This document shows, one piece after another, positions 55,475 to 64,000 of a stretch of DNA of 64,000 bases. Every line of letters begins with the position of its first letter. The first letter of the stretch is position 1. The position numbers and the translations under genes were made by a program. The notes below the pieces were generated by a model, which saw only the letters and a list, made by a program, of their open reading frames with translations, was not told the DNA's origin and did no database searches. This stretch comes from Chelativorans petroleitrophicus. Its GTDB lineage: Bacteria > Pseudomonadota > Alphaproteobacteria > Rhizobiales > Rhizobiaceae. Where the stretch lies: positions 123,497-187,496 of the forward strand of contig NZ_JAODNV010000011.1 of NCBI RefSeq assembly GCF_025398195.1, read 5' to 3'.

Positions 55475-56356
55475 TCAGCCGATGATCCCGGCGCTCTTCA
55501 TCGCCGCGTCGATCTTCTCCGCCGTGGCCGCCGACACCGGCACGAGCGGCAGGCGCACGACATTTTCCACCTTGCCGAGACGCGATAGAGCGTATTTCGC
55601 GCCGCAAAGCCCCGCTTCGAGGAACAGCGCCTTGTGTAACGGCATCAGCCGGTCCTGCAGATCCAATGCCTTTTCCCGGTCGCCGCCGAGCGAGGCGGCC
55701 TGGAATTCCGCACACAGACGCGGAGCCACATTGGCCGTCACCGAGATGCAGCCCACCCCGCCATGGGCATTGAAACCGAGGGCGGAAGCATCCTCGCCGG
55801 AAAGCTGGATAAAGTCCTTGCCACAGGCAAGACGCTGTTCGGATGCGCGGTCCACCTTCGCGGTGGCGTCCTTGACGCCGACGATGTTCTTGAAGTCTGC
55901 GGCGAGCCGGCCCATCGTCTCCGGCAGCATGTCGATGACCGAACGCGGCGGGATGTTGTAGATGATGATCGGCAAGCTCGTGGAGCGCGCAACGGCGGCG
56001 AAGTGCTCGTAAAGCCCGGCCTGGTTCGGCTTGTTGTAATAGGGCGTCACCACGAGGACGCCGTCGGCGCCCACCTTCTCCGCATGTTCCACGAAGGCGA
56101 TGGCCTCCCGCGTGGAGTTGGAGCCTGCGCCCGCGATCACCGGCACACGACCCGCCGCCGCCTCCACGCAAAGCCGCACGACCTCATAGTGCTCCTCATG
56201 GCTGAGCGTCGGCGATTCGCCGGTCGTGCCCACGGGAACGAGGCCGTTCGACCCCTCGGTGATTTGCCATTCGATCAGCGCGGTGAACGCGTCCCTGTCC
56301 AGGCTTCCATCCTGACGGAACGGCGTTACGAGCGCGGTGATGGAGCCCCTGAACAT
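55475..56356 (-). CDS. dapA: 4-hydroxy-tetrahydrodipicolinate synthase
   Basis: First enzyme of the lysine and diaminopimelate branch, condensing pyruvate with aspartate semialdehyde. The 293 residues have GTTGE at 43-47, tyrosine 133 in IIYNIPPRS, and the Schiff-base lysine 162 in GVKDAT. ATG 56356 gives the standard [13 protein letters not shown]; the open frame upstream overlaps the region in front of the divergent transglycosylase gene and lacks similarity. Confidence 0.97.
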   Translation of the reverse strand: MFRGSITALVTPFRQDGSLDRDAFTALIEWQITEGSNGLVPVGTTGESPTLSHEEHYEVVRLCVEAAAGRVPVIAGAGSNSTREAIAFVEHAEKVGADGVLVVTPYYNKPNQAGLYEHFAAVARSTSLPIIIYNIPPRSVIDMLPETMGRLAADFKNIVGVKDATAKVDRASEQRLACGKDFIQLSGEDASALGFNAHGGVGCISVTANVAPRLCAEFQAASLGGDREKALDLQDRLMPLHKALFLEAGLCGAKYALSRLGKVENVVRLPLVPVSAATAEKIDAAMKSAGIIG

Positions 56357-56578
56357 ACCCGATTCACTCCCGAATTCCTTCAATGCCATTTGGCTCAGGG
56401 CGCTTCTATCCGATCGCTGCGCGCCGTGCCATAGGCTTTCGCGGGAATTGACCTTAGAGTCGCCACGATGGCCGCGCAACAACAAGAAGGGGAAGATCGG
56501 CGGCAAGCGGCAGCGCCCCCCACAGGCCTGCCGGGCATCCGCGAAGCGGAAGACGGTGGCATCGGACGGAATCTCTCG

Positions 56579-58630
56579 ATGAGGAAAGCGGCACTCACGG
56601 TTCTCGCCTTCACGCTTGGCGACCTCACCGTGCCGGCGCAGGCGGTCGAGCTGCCCGCCACCGCCCCTTTGCCGCAGGCACGCCCCTCCCCCGTGGCGGA
56701 CACGGCAGCGCTAACCGCTTTCGCGCCGTTTGCGACCAGAAACCTGCCCTTTGGAGAGGTTGCGCCCCTCAAGACCGGGCTCAGCCTCCTCTCGGCCGGC
56801 GACATAGCGGCAGCCAGGGCGCTCTGCGACGAACTGCCCCCGGGCTCGCTGGAGCGGCGCATCATTGCCTGGGCCATCGCTCTTTCGGGCGCGCCTTCCG
56901 TAAGCAGCCGGGAGATCACCCGGACCATGGAGATGCTGCCCGATTGGCCGGGGCTGGAACGGCTCGCGGCCAATCGCGAACGCGCGCTCTACCGCGAGCA
57001 TGCGCCCGCGCGCGAAGTACTGACCATCTTCGAGGACGCGCAGCCAGTCACCTTCGAGGGCAAAATGGCGCTTGCACGCGCCTTGATGGAAACGGGTAAC
57101 AAGGAGACGGCGCGCGCCGTCATCGCGCCCGTTTGGCGCGAGGAAAAGTTGGAGGCGCGGCAGGAATCAGCACTGCTTGCGGCCTTCGGATCTCTCCTGT
57201 CCAAGGCGGACCACCGCCACCGCGTGGAAGCGATGCTTTACGCCGAACGTGTGCGCACGGCCGAACGTGCTGCGGATAAGGCGGGCGCGGAGGCACTGAC
57301 AAAGGCCTGGGCCGCCGTGATCCGCGACGCGGGGAATGCAGCCAAACTTCTGGAAGCCGTTCCGGAGGAGGAACGATCCGCCGGCTGGCACTTTGCTAAG
57401 GCCAGGCATTTGCGGCGCAAGGGAGAATATTTGCAGGCGGCAAAGGTACTGCTCGCCGCTCCCCGCTCGGCATCCGCGCAGATCGACACCGACACATGGT
57501 GGTTCGAGCGACGCGTACTCTCACGTGAGCTCCTCGACATCGGCGAAGCCGCGCTTGCTTATCGCGTCGCCGCGGAGCATTCGAGCGAAAGCGCCGTCAG
57601 CATCGCGGATGCCGAGTTCCATGCGGGCTGGTACGCGCTGCGGAGCCTGGGCAAACCTGAAACCGCCGCGCGCCATTTCGCCCGCATTCTGACCGTGGCG
57701 GACGGGCCGATCTCCCGGGCGCGCGCTTTCTACTGGCTGGGCCGCGCGGCCGAGGCCGGCGGGCCGGGAGAGGCGGAAGCCTTTTACGCGCAGGCGGCAG
57801 GTTACCCCGCGACTTTCTATGGCCAGCTCGCCACCGCACGGCTCGGCCGCGACACCCTCGCGCTTGCCACGCCGGAGCCCGCTACACTTGATCGCAGGAA
57901 TTTCGGTGCGCGTGAGGCGGTGCATGCGATCCGCCGTCTGGAGCATGCCGGTTACGAGAGATATGCGAACATCCTCTACCGGGATCTGGCGGCAGAGCTT
58001 TCCAGCCGCGGCGAGCTTGCGCTTCTGACCGGCATGGCGGAAGAGCGTGGCGAACATCATCTGGCGCTAAGCATCGCCAAGATCGCCGCAGCGCGCGGGA
58101 TTGATGTCGGCGCGCTCGCCCACCCGCTGGGCGCCATTCCCGATCATGCCGCCATCGCCGGTGACGGCAAGGCCCTTGCCTATGCCATCGCGCGCCAGGA
58201 AAGCGCGTTCAACGCGGCAGCCGTCTCCAGCGCCGGGGCGCGCGGCCTGCTCCAGCTCATGCCGGCGACGGCCAGGGCCATGGCGAAGAAGAGCGGGCTT
58301 GACTGGTCGCCCGCCCGCCTGACTTCGGACGCAGGCTACAACGCGGCACTTGGCGCGGCCTATCTTGCCGAACAGCTCGACCGCTTCGGCGGCTCCTACA
58401 TCCTCACCTTCATCGGCTACAATGCGGGTCCGCGCCGGGCCGAGAACTGGATCGCGCGCTATGGCGACCCGCGCGGCAAGCCGGTGGAGGAGATTGTGGA
58501 CTGGATCGAGCGCATCCCCTTCACGGAGACGCGCAACTATGTCCAGCGCGTTATGGAAAATCTGCAGGTCTACAGGATGCGGCTGACCGGCCGCTTCGAC
58601 ATCGAAGGCGATCTGGCCACGGGCGGGTAG
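56579..58630 (+). CDS. Soluble lytic murein transglycosylase (Slt type)
   Basis: Periplasmic enzyme that cuts glycan strands with formation of anhydromuramic ends. The 683 residues have a signal peptide ([14 protein letters not shown] to VPAQA), a long superhelical domain of alanine-rich helices (about 60-510), and a C-terminal GH23 domain. The catalytic glutamate is in [11 protein letters not shown], followed by [16 protein letters not shown] and the late [16 protein letters not shown] and [10 protein letters not shown] 56579 was chosen for the signal peptide. It is divergent from dapA. Confidence 0.94.
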   Translation: MRKAALTVLAFTLGDLTVPAQAVELPATAPLPQARPSPVADTAALTAFAPFATRNLPFGEVAPLKTGLSLLSAGDIAAARALCDELPPGSLERRIIAWAIALSGAPSVSSREITRTMEMLPDWPGLERLAANRERALYREHAPAREVLTIFEDAQPVTFEGKMALARALMETGNKETARAVIAPVWREEKLEARQESALLAAFGSLLSKADHRHRVEAMLYAERVRTAERAADKAGAEALTKAWAAVIRDAGNAAKLLEAVPEEERSAGWHFAKARHLRRKGEYLQAAKVLLAAPRSASAQIDTDTWWFERRVLSRELLDIGEAALAYRVAAEHSSESAVSIADAEFHAGWYALRSLGKPETAARHFARILTVADGPISRARAFYWLGRAAEAGGPGEAEAFYAQAAGYPATFYGQLATARLGRDTLALATPEPATLDRRNFGAREAVHAIRRLEHAGYERYANILYRDLAAELSSRGELALLTGMAEERGEHHLALSIAKIAAARGIDVGALAHPLGAIPDHAAIAGDGKALAYAIARQESAFNAAAVSSAGARGLLQLMPATARAMAKKSGLDWSPARLTSDAGYNAALGAAYLAEQLDRFGGSYILTFIGYNAGPRRAENWIARYGDPRGKPVEEIVDWIERIPFTETRNYVQRVMENLQVYRMRLTGRFDIEGDLATGG

Positions 58631-58722
58631 CGCGAATCGGAGACGATAACTGACGACCGCGACTGCCTCCGTTTCCCAGGAAAGTTTCCGGCGCTCAAAG
58701 CGCGCAGCCTTCTCCTTGCGCG

Positions 58723-58759
58723 CAACAAAAGAAAAACCCGGCGGACAAGCCGCCGGGTT
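58723..58759 (-). terminator. Rho-independent terminator of the porin gene
   Basis: AACCCGGCGG (58735-58744) and CCGCCGGGTT (58750-58759) form a perfect 10-base-pair stem with a 5-base loop. On the minus strand it is followed by TTTTTCTTTTG. It starts 22 bases after the porin stop codon. It may also stop plus-strand transcription from the transglycosylase gene, though the T-run favours the porin direction. Confidence 0.93.
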
Positions 58760-58781
58760 CATCAGGTTTCTTCAACCGGGA

Positions 58782-59912
58782 TTAGAAGGTGCGGTCGAAG
58801 CGCAGGAAGCCGGTCCAGCCATCTGCATCGACGGGGCCGCCATCCGCGTTGACATAGTTGACCGCCAGCTTCGCGTTGAAGTTCTGAACGATCTGGTAGT
58901 CGAGCGTCACGCCTGCACGCAGGACGTCAACTTCATACCCCAAACCGCGATCGCCAAGATGGCCGGCGTCGCTGAAGTACTGGGCACCAATCGACCCCTT
59001 GAACTTCGGCGTGAACCGCGCGCCAATCAAGCCGCCAGCAGACCATTCTGCACCGATACCAGCGAACGCCGGCAGAACAACGGGAACGCCAACGCCGTTA
59101 TATGGATCGACCGAATAGAAGCTCGGGCCACTCTCGTAGGTGGCGATACCTTCGAGGAAGATCGTTTCGGTGAGGTTAGCCGTCACGATAGCCTTGACAG
59201 CGAACTCCTCGGCCGTAGCGTCATAAGCACCCCACAGGTTGGCGCCGCCCCAGCCCTGAGAGAAGCCGATCTTGCCGACCACATTCGGTGTGTAGTCGTA
59301 GTCGCGATCCGCCTCTTCCAGAGCAACGGCAAGCTGAACGCCCTGAGCAGCGTCGAAGGTGTAACGGAGGAAGTGGACGCGGGCGCCGCCGCCACGGTCG
59401 AATTCGCCTGAAATGCCGGCGTCATAGAGCGTGTCGGTGAGACCCATGGAAAGGCCGCCGAGCTCGATGATGGCGTCCTGAACGAAGGCATGATAATCAC
59501 CCAGACCATTCGAAAGCATTTCACCTTCATTCACGCCCGGTGCCATAGTGGGAGCCCGCATAGTGGAGTCCGCCCGCAGCCGAATATAGCCGCGCAGCGT
59601 GCCGTATTCGGTCTCGGAGCGGGCATCGAGGGTCACCTCAGCGCGGGCGAGGGTATTCCAACCATGGTCCGTGTCACGAGGATCGAATTCATCGGGATCG
59701 TGAGCGCCGATCTCAAAGCGCACCAGACCACCGACCTTCAGGCAGGTCTCCGTCCCCGGAATGTAGAAGAAGCCGGCGCCATAGACGTCGCAGACACGCA
59801 CATATTCCATCGGTTCCGGCTCGGGAACCACGATCGCGTCGGCCGCCTGGGCAGCCGAAGCGCCGGCCACCGCCGCCGCCGCTGAGCCGATGAGAAGGCT
59901 CTTGATGTTCAT
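58782..59912 (-). CDS. Outer-membrane porin, Omp2/Omp2b family
   Basis: Trimeric 16-stranded general porin of the alphaproteobacterial porin_2 family. The 376 residues have a signal peptide (MNIKSLLIGSAAAAVAGASAAQA split at SAAQA-ADAIV), the typical EPEPMEYVRVCDVYGAGFFYIPGT block (two parts: EPEPMEYVRVCD and YGAGFFYIPGT), the paired cysteines 42 and 57 region, and the C-terminal phenylalanine in FLRFDRTF required for outer-membrane insertion. ATG 59912 follows GGAGGTCAGAAA. Codon use is strongly biased, as expected for an abundant protein. Confidence 0.93.
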   Translation of the reverse strand: MNIKSLLIGSAAAAVAGASAAQAADAIVVPEPEPMEYVRVCDVYGAGFFYIPGTETCLKVGGLVRFEIGAHDPDEFDPRDTDHGWNTLARAEVTLDARSETEYGTLRGYIRLRADSTMRAPTMAPGVNEGEMLSNGLGDYHAFVQDAIIELGGLSMGLTDTLYDAGISGEFDRGGGARVHFLRYTFDAAQGVQLAVALEEADRDYDYTPNVVGKIGFSQGWGGANLWGAYDATAEEFAVKAIVTANLTETIFLEGIATYESGPSFYSVDPYNGVGVPVVLPAFAGIGAEWSAGGLIGARFTPKFKGSIGAQYFSDAGHLGDRGLGYEVDVLRAGVTLDYQIVQNFNAKLAVNYVNADGGPVDADGWTGFLRFDRTF

Positions 59913-60381
59913 TTTCTGACCTCCAGTCAAAGTTCTAAAGTAGGGTCTGGGTATCTTTTGCTGAAGGACAGCGTTCCCTGCCCCATCCCCAATGTGTGAG
60001 AAAGTTGCGCCCCCGGCGCTCCTTGCTCGTGTTCGACATTACCGATGGAGCGGCGGTGATCAACATCGTTTGCGGCAGGCTCGCCGCGGATCGCGTGCTA
60101 TAGGCATAAGCTGTTGCACAAAAGCCACGATCAGGAGGGTCGTATTTGCCTTTCGTTAAGGATAGCCGGCCGGCGCTGTGGATTTTCGCCGCCCGTTCCG
60201 CCTGCTTAGAGCCTACGGCGGCCACGAATCATACCTGCACCGCCGGTCCTGCCACTCGTTCTCGAATCGGCCTCCACCGCCATCCGCCTTGCGATAGTGG
60301 CGGGGGAGATTGATGGTCTAATAAGGGCGCGAACGGAGGGGACTTTGCCGGATGTCTCAACCGGAGAATGGCTCTGGGCTG
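59913..60381. other. Intergenic region upstream of the porin gene
   Basis: This 469-base gap lies between the porin start and the wecB stop, both on the minus strand. It must contain the porin promoter and leader; a GGAGGT ribosome binding site is clear, but no convincing -35/-10 pair was found by eye. Short open frames occur on both strands without a good start site. No known RNA family or tRNA was recognised. Confidence 0.4.
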
Positions 60382-61467
60382 TCAGCCGGTGGCGGCGATC
60401 GCGTCCAGAATCAGTTCGGCCGCATTGCCGTCGCCATAGGGGCTGGCATCAGCGCCAGGGCCGGACGCCAGCGCCGCCTCGGCCGCGGCCAGTATGGCCT
60501 GGCGGGAGATGCTTTCGGGCAGACGGTTCCAGCCCATCTCCACCAGCTCCACCCACTCGGTCTCCTCGCGGACGGTCACGCAGGGCACGCGGTGGAAATA
60601 GGCTTCCTTCTGCAGCCCGCCTGAATCGGTGACCACCAGCCGCGCGTCGGCCAGCAGCGTCGCCATGTCGAAAAAGCCGATCGGATCGATGGCGCGAATC
60701 GCCGCCAGGTGACCGCTCAGCCTCTGCGCCTCAACCGCCTTGGCCGTGCGGGGATGAAGCGGCAGGACGACCGGCATCCGGCGCGACAGTTCGCCAAGCG
60801 CCGTAAGAATCGCCTCCAGCCTCTGCGGATCGTCCGTGTTTTCCTGGCGATGCAAGGTGGCCACGGCATAGCCGCCGCGCGGCAACGCAAGATCGTCCAC
60901 GATCACCGTGCGGCTCACCGTCCCGTCTATGATCAGGCGGGAGACATCGTACATGACGTCGCCAACGCAGTGCACGCTGGCGGGATCGACGCCCTCGCGC
61001 TTCAGGTTCTCCACGGCCGTCTGCGTGGGCGCGAAGAGCCAGCGGCTCACATGATCCGTCAGCACGCGGTTGATCTCTTCGGGCATGCGCCTGTTGAAGG
61101 AGCGCAGACCCGCCTCGACATGGGCGACAGGGATATGCAGCTTGGCGGCGGCCAGTGCCCCGGCCAGCGTCGAGTTGGTGTCGCCGTAGACGAGGCAGAT
61201 GTCGGGCGCCTCCTCCTTCAACGCGCGCTCGATCTCGATAAGCTGCCGGCCCGTCATTTCCGCATGGGAGCCGCCGCCCAGATTGAAGCGGTATTTGGGC
61301 TGCGGCAGCTTTAGGTCGCGGAAGAAGACCTCGGACATGTTGTCGTCGTAGTGCTGGCCGGTGTGCAGCAGCACCTCTTCCATGTCATCGCGCCTGGCCA
61401 CGGCAGCCGAAATGGCAATGGCCTTGATGAATTGCGGCCGCGCCCCCACGACGGTCAGGACCTTCAT
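60382..61467 (-). CDS. wecB: UDP-N-acetylglucosamine 2-epimerase
   Basis: Non-hydrolysing epimerase that makes UDP-N-acetylmannosamine for surface polysaccharides. The 361 residues begin MKVLTVVGARPQFIKA and contain HTGQHYDDNMSEVFF, VYGDTNSTLAGALAA, HVEAGLRSFNRRMPEEINR and TDSGGLQKEA, all standard. The gene follows the DegT aminotransferase gene by 44 bases, and the pair probably forms one operon in a polysaccharide locus. Confidence 0.95.
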   Translation of the reverse strand: MKVLTVVGARPQFIKAIAISAAVARRDDMEEVLLHTGQHYDDNMSEVFFRDLKLPQPKYRFNLGGGSHAEMTGRQLIEIERALKEEAPDICLVYGDTNSTLAGALAAAKLHIPVAHVEAGLRSFNRRMPEEINRVLTDHVSRWLFAPTQTAVENLKREGVDPASVHCVGDVMYDVSRLIIDGTVSRTVIVDDLALPRGGYAVATLHRQENTDDPQRLEAILTALGELSRRMPVVLPLHPRTAKAVEAQRLSGHLAAIRAIDPIGFFDMATLLADARLVVTDSGGLQKEAYFHRVPCVTVREETEWVELVEMGWNRLPESISRQAILAAAEAALASGPGADASPYGDGNAAELILDAIAATG

Positions 61468-61511
61468 TGGCTCTTTCCGTTCCGCCTCATCCGGCTGAGC
61501 GCGCGCACGAC

Positions 61512-62630
61512 TTAGCCCAGGACCGCCTCAATGATGTGATCCTGGGTTTCCAGGGGAAGATAGGCATGCATGGGCAGGCTCACGACCCGGCCCGAAAGCT
61601 CCTCGCTGACGGGAAGACCCTGCGGGTCCCGCGGGAAGGCGCTGTAGGCCGTCTGCAGGTGAAGCGGGAGAGGATAGTAGACCACCGTAGGGACGCCCGC
61701 GGCCTTCGCTCGCGCCTGGAGCGCCTCCCTCTCCTCTTTCGACGCTGTCTTTATCGTATATTGCGCCCAGATGCTCACCAGCCCTTCCGGGACGACCGGG
61801 GTTTCGAAACGGCCCGAGAGCGCGGCCGTGTAGCGCGCCGCCACGCCCTGGCGCTGCTCGATCTCCTCGGCATAGATCGAAAGCTTCTCAAGAAGGATCG
61901 CCGCTTGGATCGTGTCCAGCCTGCTGTTGAGGCCGATACGGACATTCGAATATTTGTGCTCGCCCTGTCCGTGATTGCGGAACGACTTGAGCAGCGCGGC
62001 CACCTCGTCGCTGTCGGTGAAGACAGCACCGCCATCCCCGTAGCAGCCGAGCGGCTTGGCGGGGAAGAAGGAGGTGGTCGTGATGTCGCAAATCGCCCCG
62101 GTGGTGCGGCCATGATAGGAGCCGCCGAAGCCCTGCGCACTGTCGCCGATCACCTTCAGGCCATGCTCCCGCGCGATGGGGATCAGCGCATCATAGTCGG
62201 CCGGCAGGCCGAAAAGATCGACGGGAATCACGACCCGCGGATTGAGGCCCTGCGACCTGGCGTGAGCAATCGCCCGCTCGAGGCTCCGCGGATCCATGTT
62301 GAACGTGTCGGGCAGGCAGTCCACGAAAACCGGCGTGGCGTTCACCAGCGGCACGACCTCCGCCGTCGCGGCGAAGGTGAAGGAAGGGACGAAGACCGCA
62401 TCGCCCGCTTTGACGCCCAACGCCATGAGGGCAAGCTGCAGCGCATCCGTGCCGTTGGCGCAGGTCAGGCAATGCCGCGCGCCGCAGAATTCGGCCAGCC
62501 GCTCCTCCAGAAGGGAGACTTCCTGCCCGAAAATATATTGCCCCCCGTCGAGCACGCGGGCGATGGCAGCATCAAGCGCAGGGCGCAGGCGCGCCTGCTG
62601 GGCGGCAAGATCAATGAAGGGTATCTGCAT
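61512..62630 (-). CDS. DegT/DnrJ/EryC1 family aminotransferase
   Basis: Pyridoxal phosphate enzyme that aminates a keto-sugar nucleotide. The 372 residues have FIDLAAQQARLRP at the start, ANGTDALQLAL, VIPVDLFGLPADYDALI, GDSAQGFGG and the cofactor lysine 192 in SFFPAKPLGCYGDGG. ATG 62630 follows AAGGA; longer frames upstream lack similarity. The amino sugar made cannot be told from the sequence. It is divergent from the epimerase gene over about 160 bases. Confidence 0.93.
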   Translation of the reverse strand: MQIPFIDLAAQQARLRPALDAAIARVLDGGQYIFGQEVSLLEERLAEFCGARHCLTCANGTDALQLALMALGVKAGDAVFVPSFTFAATAEVVPLVNATPVFVDCLPDTFNMDPRSLERAIAHARSQGLNPRVVIPVDLFGLPADYDALIPIAREHGLKVIGDSAQGFGGSYHGRTTGAICDITTTSFFPAKPLGCYGDGGAVFTDSDEVAALLKSFRNHGQGEHKYSNVRIGLNSRLDTIQAAILLEKLSIYAEEIEQRQGVAARYTAALSGRFETPVVPEGLVSIWAQYTIKTASKEEREALQARAKAAGVPTVVYYPLPLHLQTAYSAFPRDPQGLPVSEELSGRVVSLPMHAYLPLETQDHIIEAVLG

Positions 62631-62788
62631 GAACGCGGTTCCTTGGCTGGGAGGCTGGCCCGGATGAGGCTTTAGGACATAGACAAAGGGAAATTGTGTA
62701 GCAACGGGGTGATGCTTTAAGAAATGAGAGGAGCGGCCCCTTTCTCGGCCATTCCGTGTGCTGGCAAAGGCGGACGAAGATCGGAAAT

Positions 62789-63766
62789 ATGGCAAAACGA
62801 ATTCTCATAACTGGGGCCACCGGGTTTGTCGGGCGACGGCTTGTCTCCCGCCTAGTAGAGGAAGGCTGGCATCTTACGTTGACCGTTCGCACTTCCGGTA
62901 CCGCTGCCGCGTGGCGGCGGGATAATTTGAGGATCATCGAAACAGGTCCTCTTGAGCAGAGCCAAAATCTTGATCTGGCACTTGCCGATGTTTCGAGCGT
63001 TGTCCATCTGGCTGGTCTGGCCCATCGTGGCGACGCAAGCGAAACCGACTTCATGCGTGCCAACGCAGAGGCAACCAGCCAGCTTGCGGATGCAGCGGCG
63101 GCGAACGGCGTCAGCGCCTTTATCCATCTCAGCAGCCTTGCTGCGGTGACGGAGAACGCCGCGTCGGAAACAGTGAATGACAACACAAACCACGAGCCAA
63201 CGACACCCTACGGCAGCTCAAAGCGCCTGGCCGAACAGCACGTACTTACTTTGCCCGCACGAGGCATCTTCGCGATTTCCTTGCGTCCGCCCTTGATCGT
63301 TGGGGCAGAGGCGAAAGGGAATTGGGCCGCCCTCCAGAGGCTGGCCGCTACCGGATTCCCTCTGCCCTTCGGGGGCGTGAACAACAGGCGGTCAATGATC
63401 GGGATTGATACTTTGGTGGAGGCGATCGTTCACCTTTGCTCGAAAACCTGGCCGATCGAGAAATCGGGAAACTATTGCATTGCCGATCCCGAGTCTTTAT
63501 CGCTGGCCGAAGTCGTTGCGGAGCTTCGCAAAGGCATGGGCTTATCGCCGCGTCTATTCTCCGTGCCTGATGTTATTCTGCGCACTGCAGCCAATCGTGT
63601 TCTAAAGCGCAGGGCTGCAGGATTGCTGGGGAGCCTCGAAGTGGACGCTCATCGGTTTGCAAAGCAGTTCGATTTTCCCCTGAAGCCTCGTTTGCGCGAA
63701 GATATTCGCCGCTCCGGGCAGGAATACCGCCAATTACGCCAGGCTGAAAAGGCCACACCCACCTGA
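62789..63766 (+). CDS. NAD-dependent sugar epimerase/dehydratase
   Basis: Extended SDR acting on a nucleotide sugar, 325 residues. It begins MAKRILITGATGFVGRRLVS with the Rossmann glycine motif, has VVHLAGLAH, and the catalytic YGSSK in TPYGSSKRLAEQ. The middle LRPPLIVGAEAKGNW is typical of epimerases beside initiating sugar transferases of the WbpL/WcaJ kind. The G+C content is visibly lower than in the genes before it, a common sign of exchange in polysaccharide loci. The sugar transferase gene starts 1 base after its stop. Confidence 0.88.
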   Translation: MAKRILITGATGFVGRRLVSRLVEEGWHLTLTVRTSGTAAAWRRDNLRIIETGPLEQSQNLDLALADVSSVVHLAGLAHRGDASETDFMRANAEATSQLADAAAANGVSAFIHLSSLAAVTENAASETVNDNTNHEPTTPYGSSKRLAEQHVLTLPARGIFAISLRPPLIVGAEAKGNWAALQRLAATGFPLPFGGVNNRRSMIGIDTLVEAIVHLCSKTWPIEKSGNYCIADPESLSLAEVVAELRKGMGLSPRLFSVPDVILRTAANRVLKRRAAGLLGSLEVDAHRFAKQFDFPLKPRLREDIRRSGQEYRQLRQAEKATPT

Positions 63767-63767
63767 G

Positions 63768-63924
63768 ATGACAAAGCGGGCTTTCGATCTCGTTCTCGCC
63801 TTAGCGAGCTTGCCTCTGGCGCTGCCCATTATTGCCATTTGCGCGGCGGCAGTGAAGCTCACCTCGCCCGGCCCAGCCATATTGCGGCAGGTGCGCGTTG
63901 GCCGTCATGAAAAGCCTTTCATCT
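63768..63924 (+). pseudogene. Undecaprenyl-phosphate sugar transferase, apparently interrupted
   Basis: Enzyme that starts glycan repeat units by placing a sugar phosphate on the lipid carrier. The 51 codons up to GRHEKPF match the family: MTKRAFDLVLALASLPLALP with the membrane hairpin, KLTSPGPAILRQVRVG. Next should come an aromatic or cysteine residue and K-F-R-S/T-M, but the frame instead reads IWTPRITSRFRLRF. The normal sequence is lost at about 63924. The right edge of the window cuts the picture short, so the rest of the gene may lie beyond an insertion. Confidence 0.55.
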
Positions 63925-64000
63925 GGACTCCTCGAATTACCTCGCGTTTTCGGCTGAGATTTGATTCCATCTGGGAGCTGATTTGCATGGAGATGGTGGA
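63925..64000. mobile_element. Possible left end of an insertion sequence
   Basis: The sequence from GGACTCCTCGAATTACC on does not continue the sugar transferase. About 60 bases in, GGGAG stands 9 bases before ATG 63987 (MEMV...), the layout of a transposase start behind a terminal repeat. The GG-C/A-CTCxTCG style of the end recalls ISL3-type elements, but only 76 bases are visible and neither the other end nor a target duplication can be checked. Confidence 0.35.

Noticed and set aside
58631..58722. Possible small gene between the transglycosylase and the porin terminator
   Set aside because: No open frame with a start site; only the terminator downstream is convincing.
60182..60303. Minus-strand peptide starting MAVEADSRTSG in the porin upstream region
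   Set aside because: About 25 codons only, no ribosome binding site and no recognisable product.
61467..62675. Plus-strand open frame (402 codons) over the DegT gene
   Set aside because: Antisense shadow; the minus strand has the full aminotransferase with its cofactor lysine.

Overview
The window is about 64 kb of chromosomal core DNA from an alphaproteobacterium of the order Rhizobiales (Hyphomicrobiales), most like the Phyllobacteriaceae (Mesorhizobium, Nitratireductor, Chelativorans and relatives). This rests on the high G+C content, the gene orders (lptF/pepA/holC; gmk-yicC-mltG-fabF-acpP-fabG-fabD; rpoZ-rsh-acpS-lepB-rnc-era-recO; smpB-dapA), an Omp2-type porin, phosphatidylserine-route lipid genes and a dispersed palindromic repeat of rhizobial type. 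No rRNA, tRNA, CRISPR array or complete insertion sequence was seen.

Layout. 1-9400: envelope and fatty acid block: LptF (cut by the left edge), leucyl aminopeptidase, the chi subunit of DNA polymerase III, guanylate kinase, YicC RNase, MltG and a FabF-AcpP-FabG-FabD cluster. 9648-13155: an ABC-2 exporter, then ribosomal proteins S6, S18 and L9, ending in a clear terminator. 13200-21135: a structured intergenic element, cyclopropane fatty acid synthase, DnaB, alanine racemase, RadA, CvpA and PurF. 21142-25632: a guanidinium exporter behind a guanidine-II riboswitch, a short-chain dehydrogenase, a PlsC-like acyltransferase and the psd-pssA pair. 25658-33912: an Atm1-type ABC exporter with its ArsR regulator, a LysM protein, RarD, citramalate synthase, two GFA proteins and a VOC protein. 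34015-44673: CysS, LysE, a YedK/HMCES protein, Nudix, several rhizobial hypotheticals, a YgfZ-type protein, an HD hydrolase, a frameshifted DUF2188 gene, an RLAN/ATP-grasp ligase coupled to a GNAT acetyltransferase, and an MscS channel. 44807-56356: an MFS transporter, then recO-era-rnc-lepB-acpS-DUF2062-rsh-rpoZ, a NYN protein coupled to a family 5 uracil-DNA glycosylase, smpB and dapA. 56579-64000: Slt-type transglycosylase, porin, then a surface polysaccharide locus (WecB, DegT aminotransferase, epimerase, sugar transferase). The last gene's reading frame loses family similarity near 63924, possibly at the left end of an insertion sequence.

Most of the window is housekeeping. The less ordinary signals lie outside the proteins: two GGACGGCC-loop hairpins before the SMR exporter gene; inverted arrays of 7-base repeats between udg and smpB; a 9-bp stem that covers the Shine-Dalgarno sequence of rsh; and a roughly 120-base foldable element before cfa. 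The RLAN ATP-grasp/GNAT pair is the best candidate for a poorly described biochemical system.
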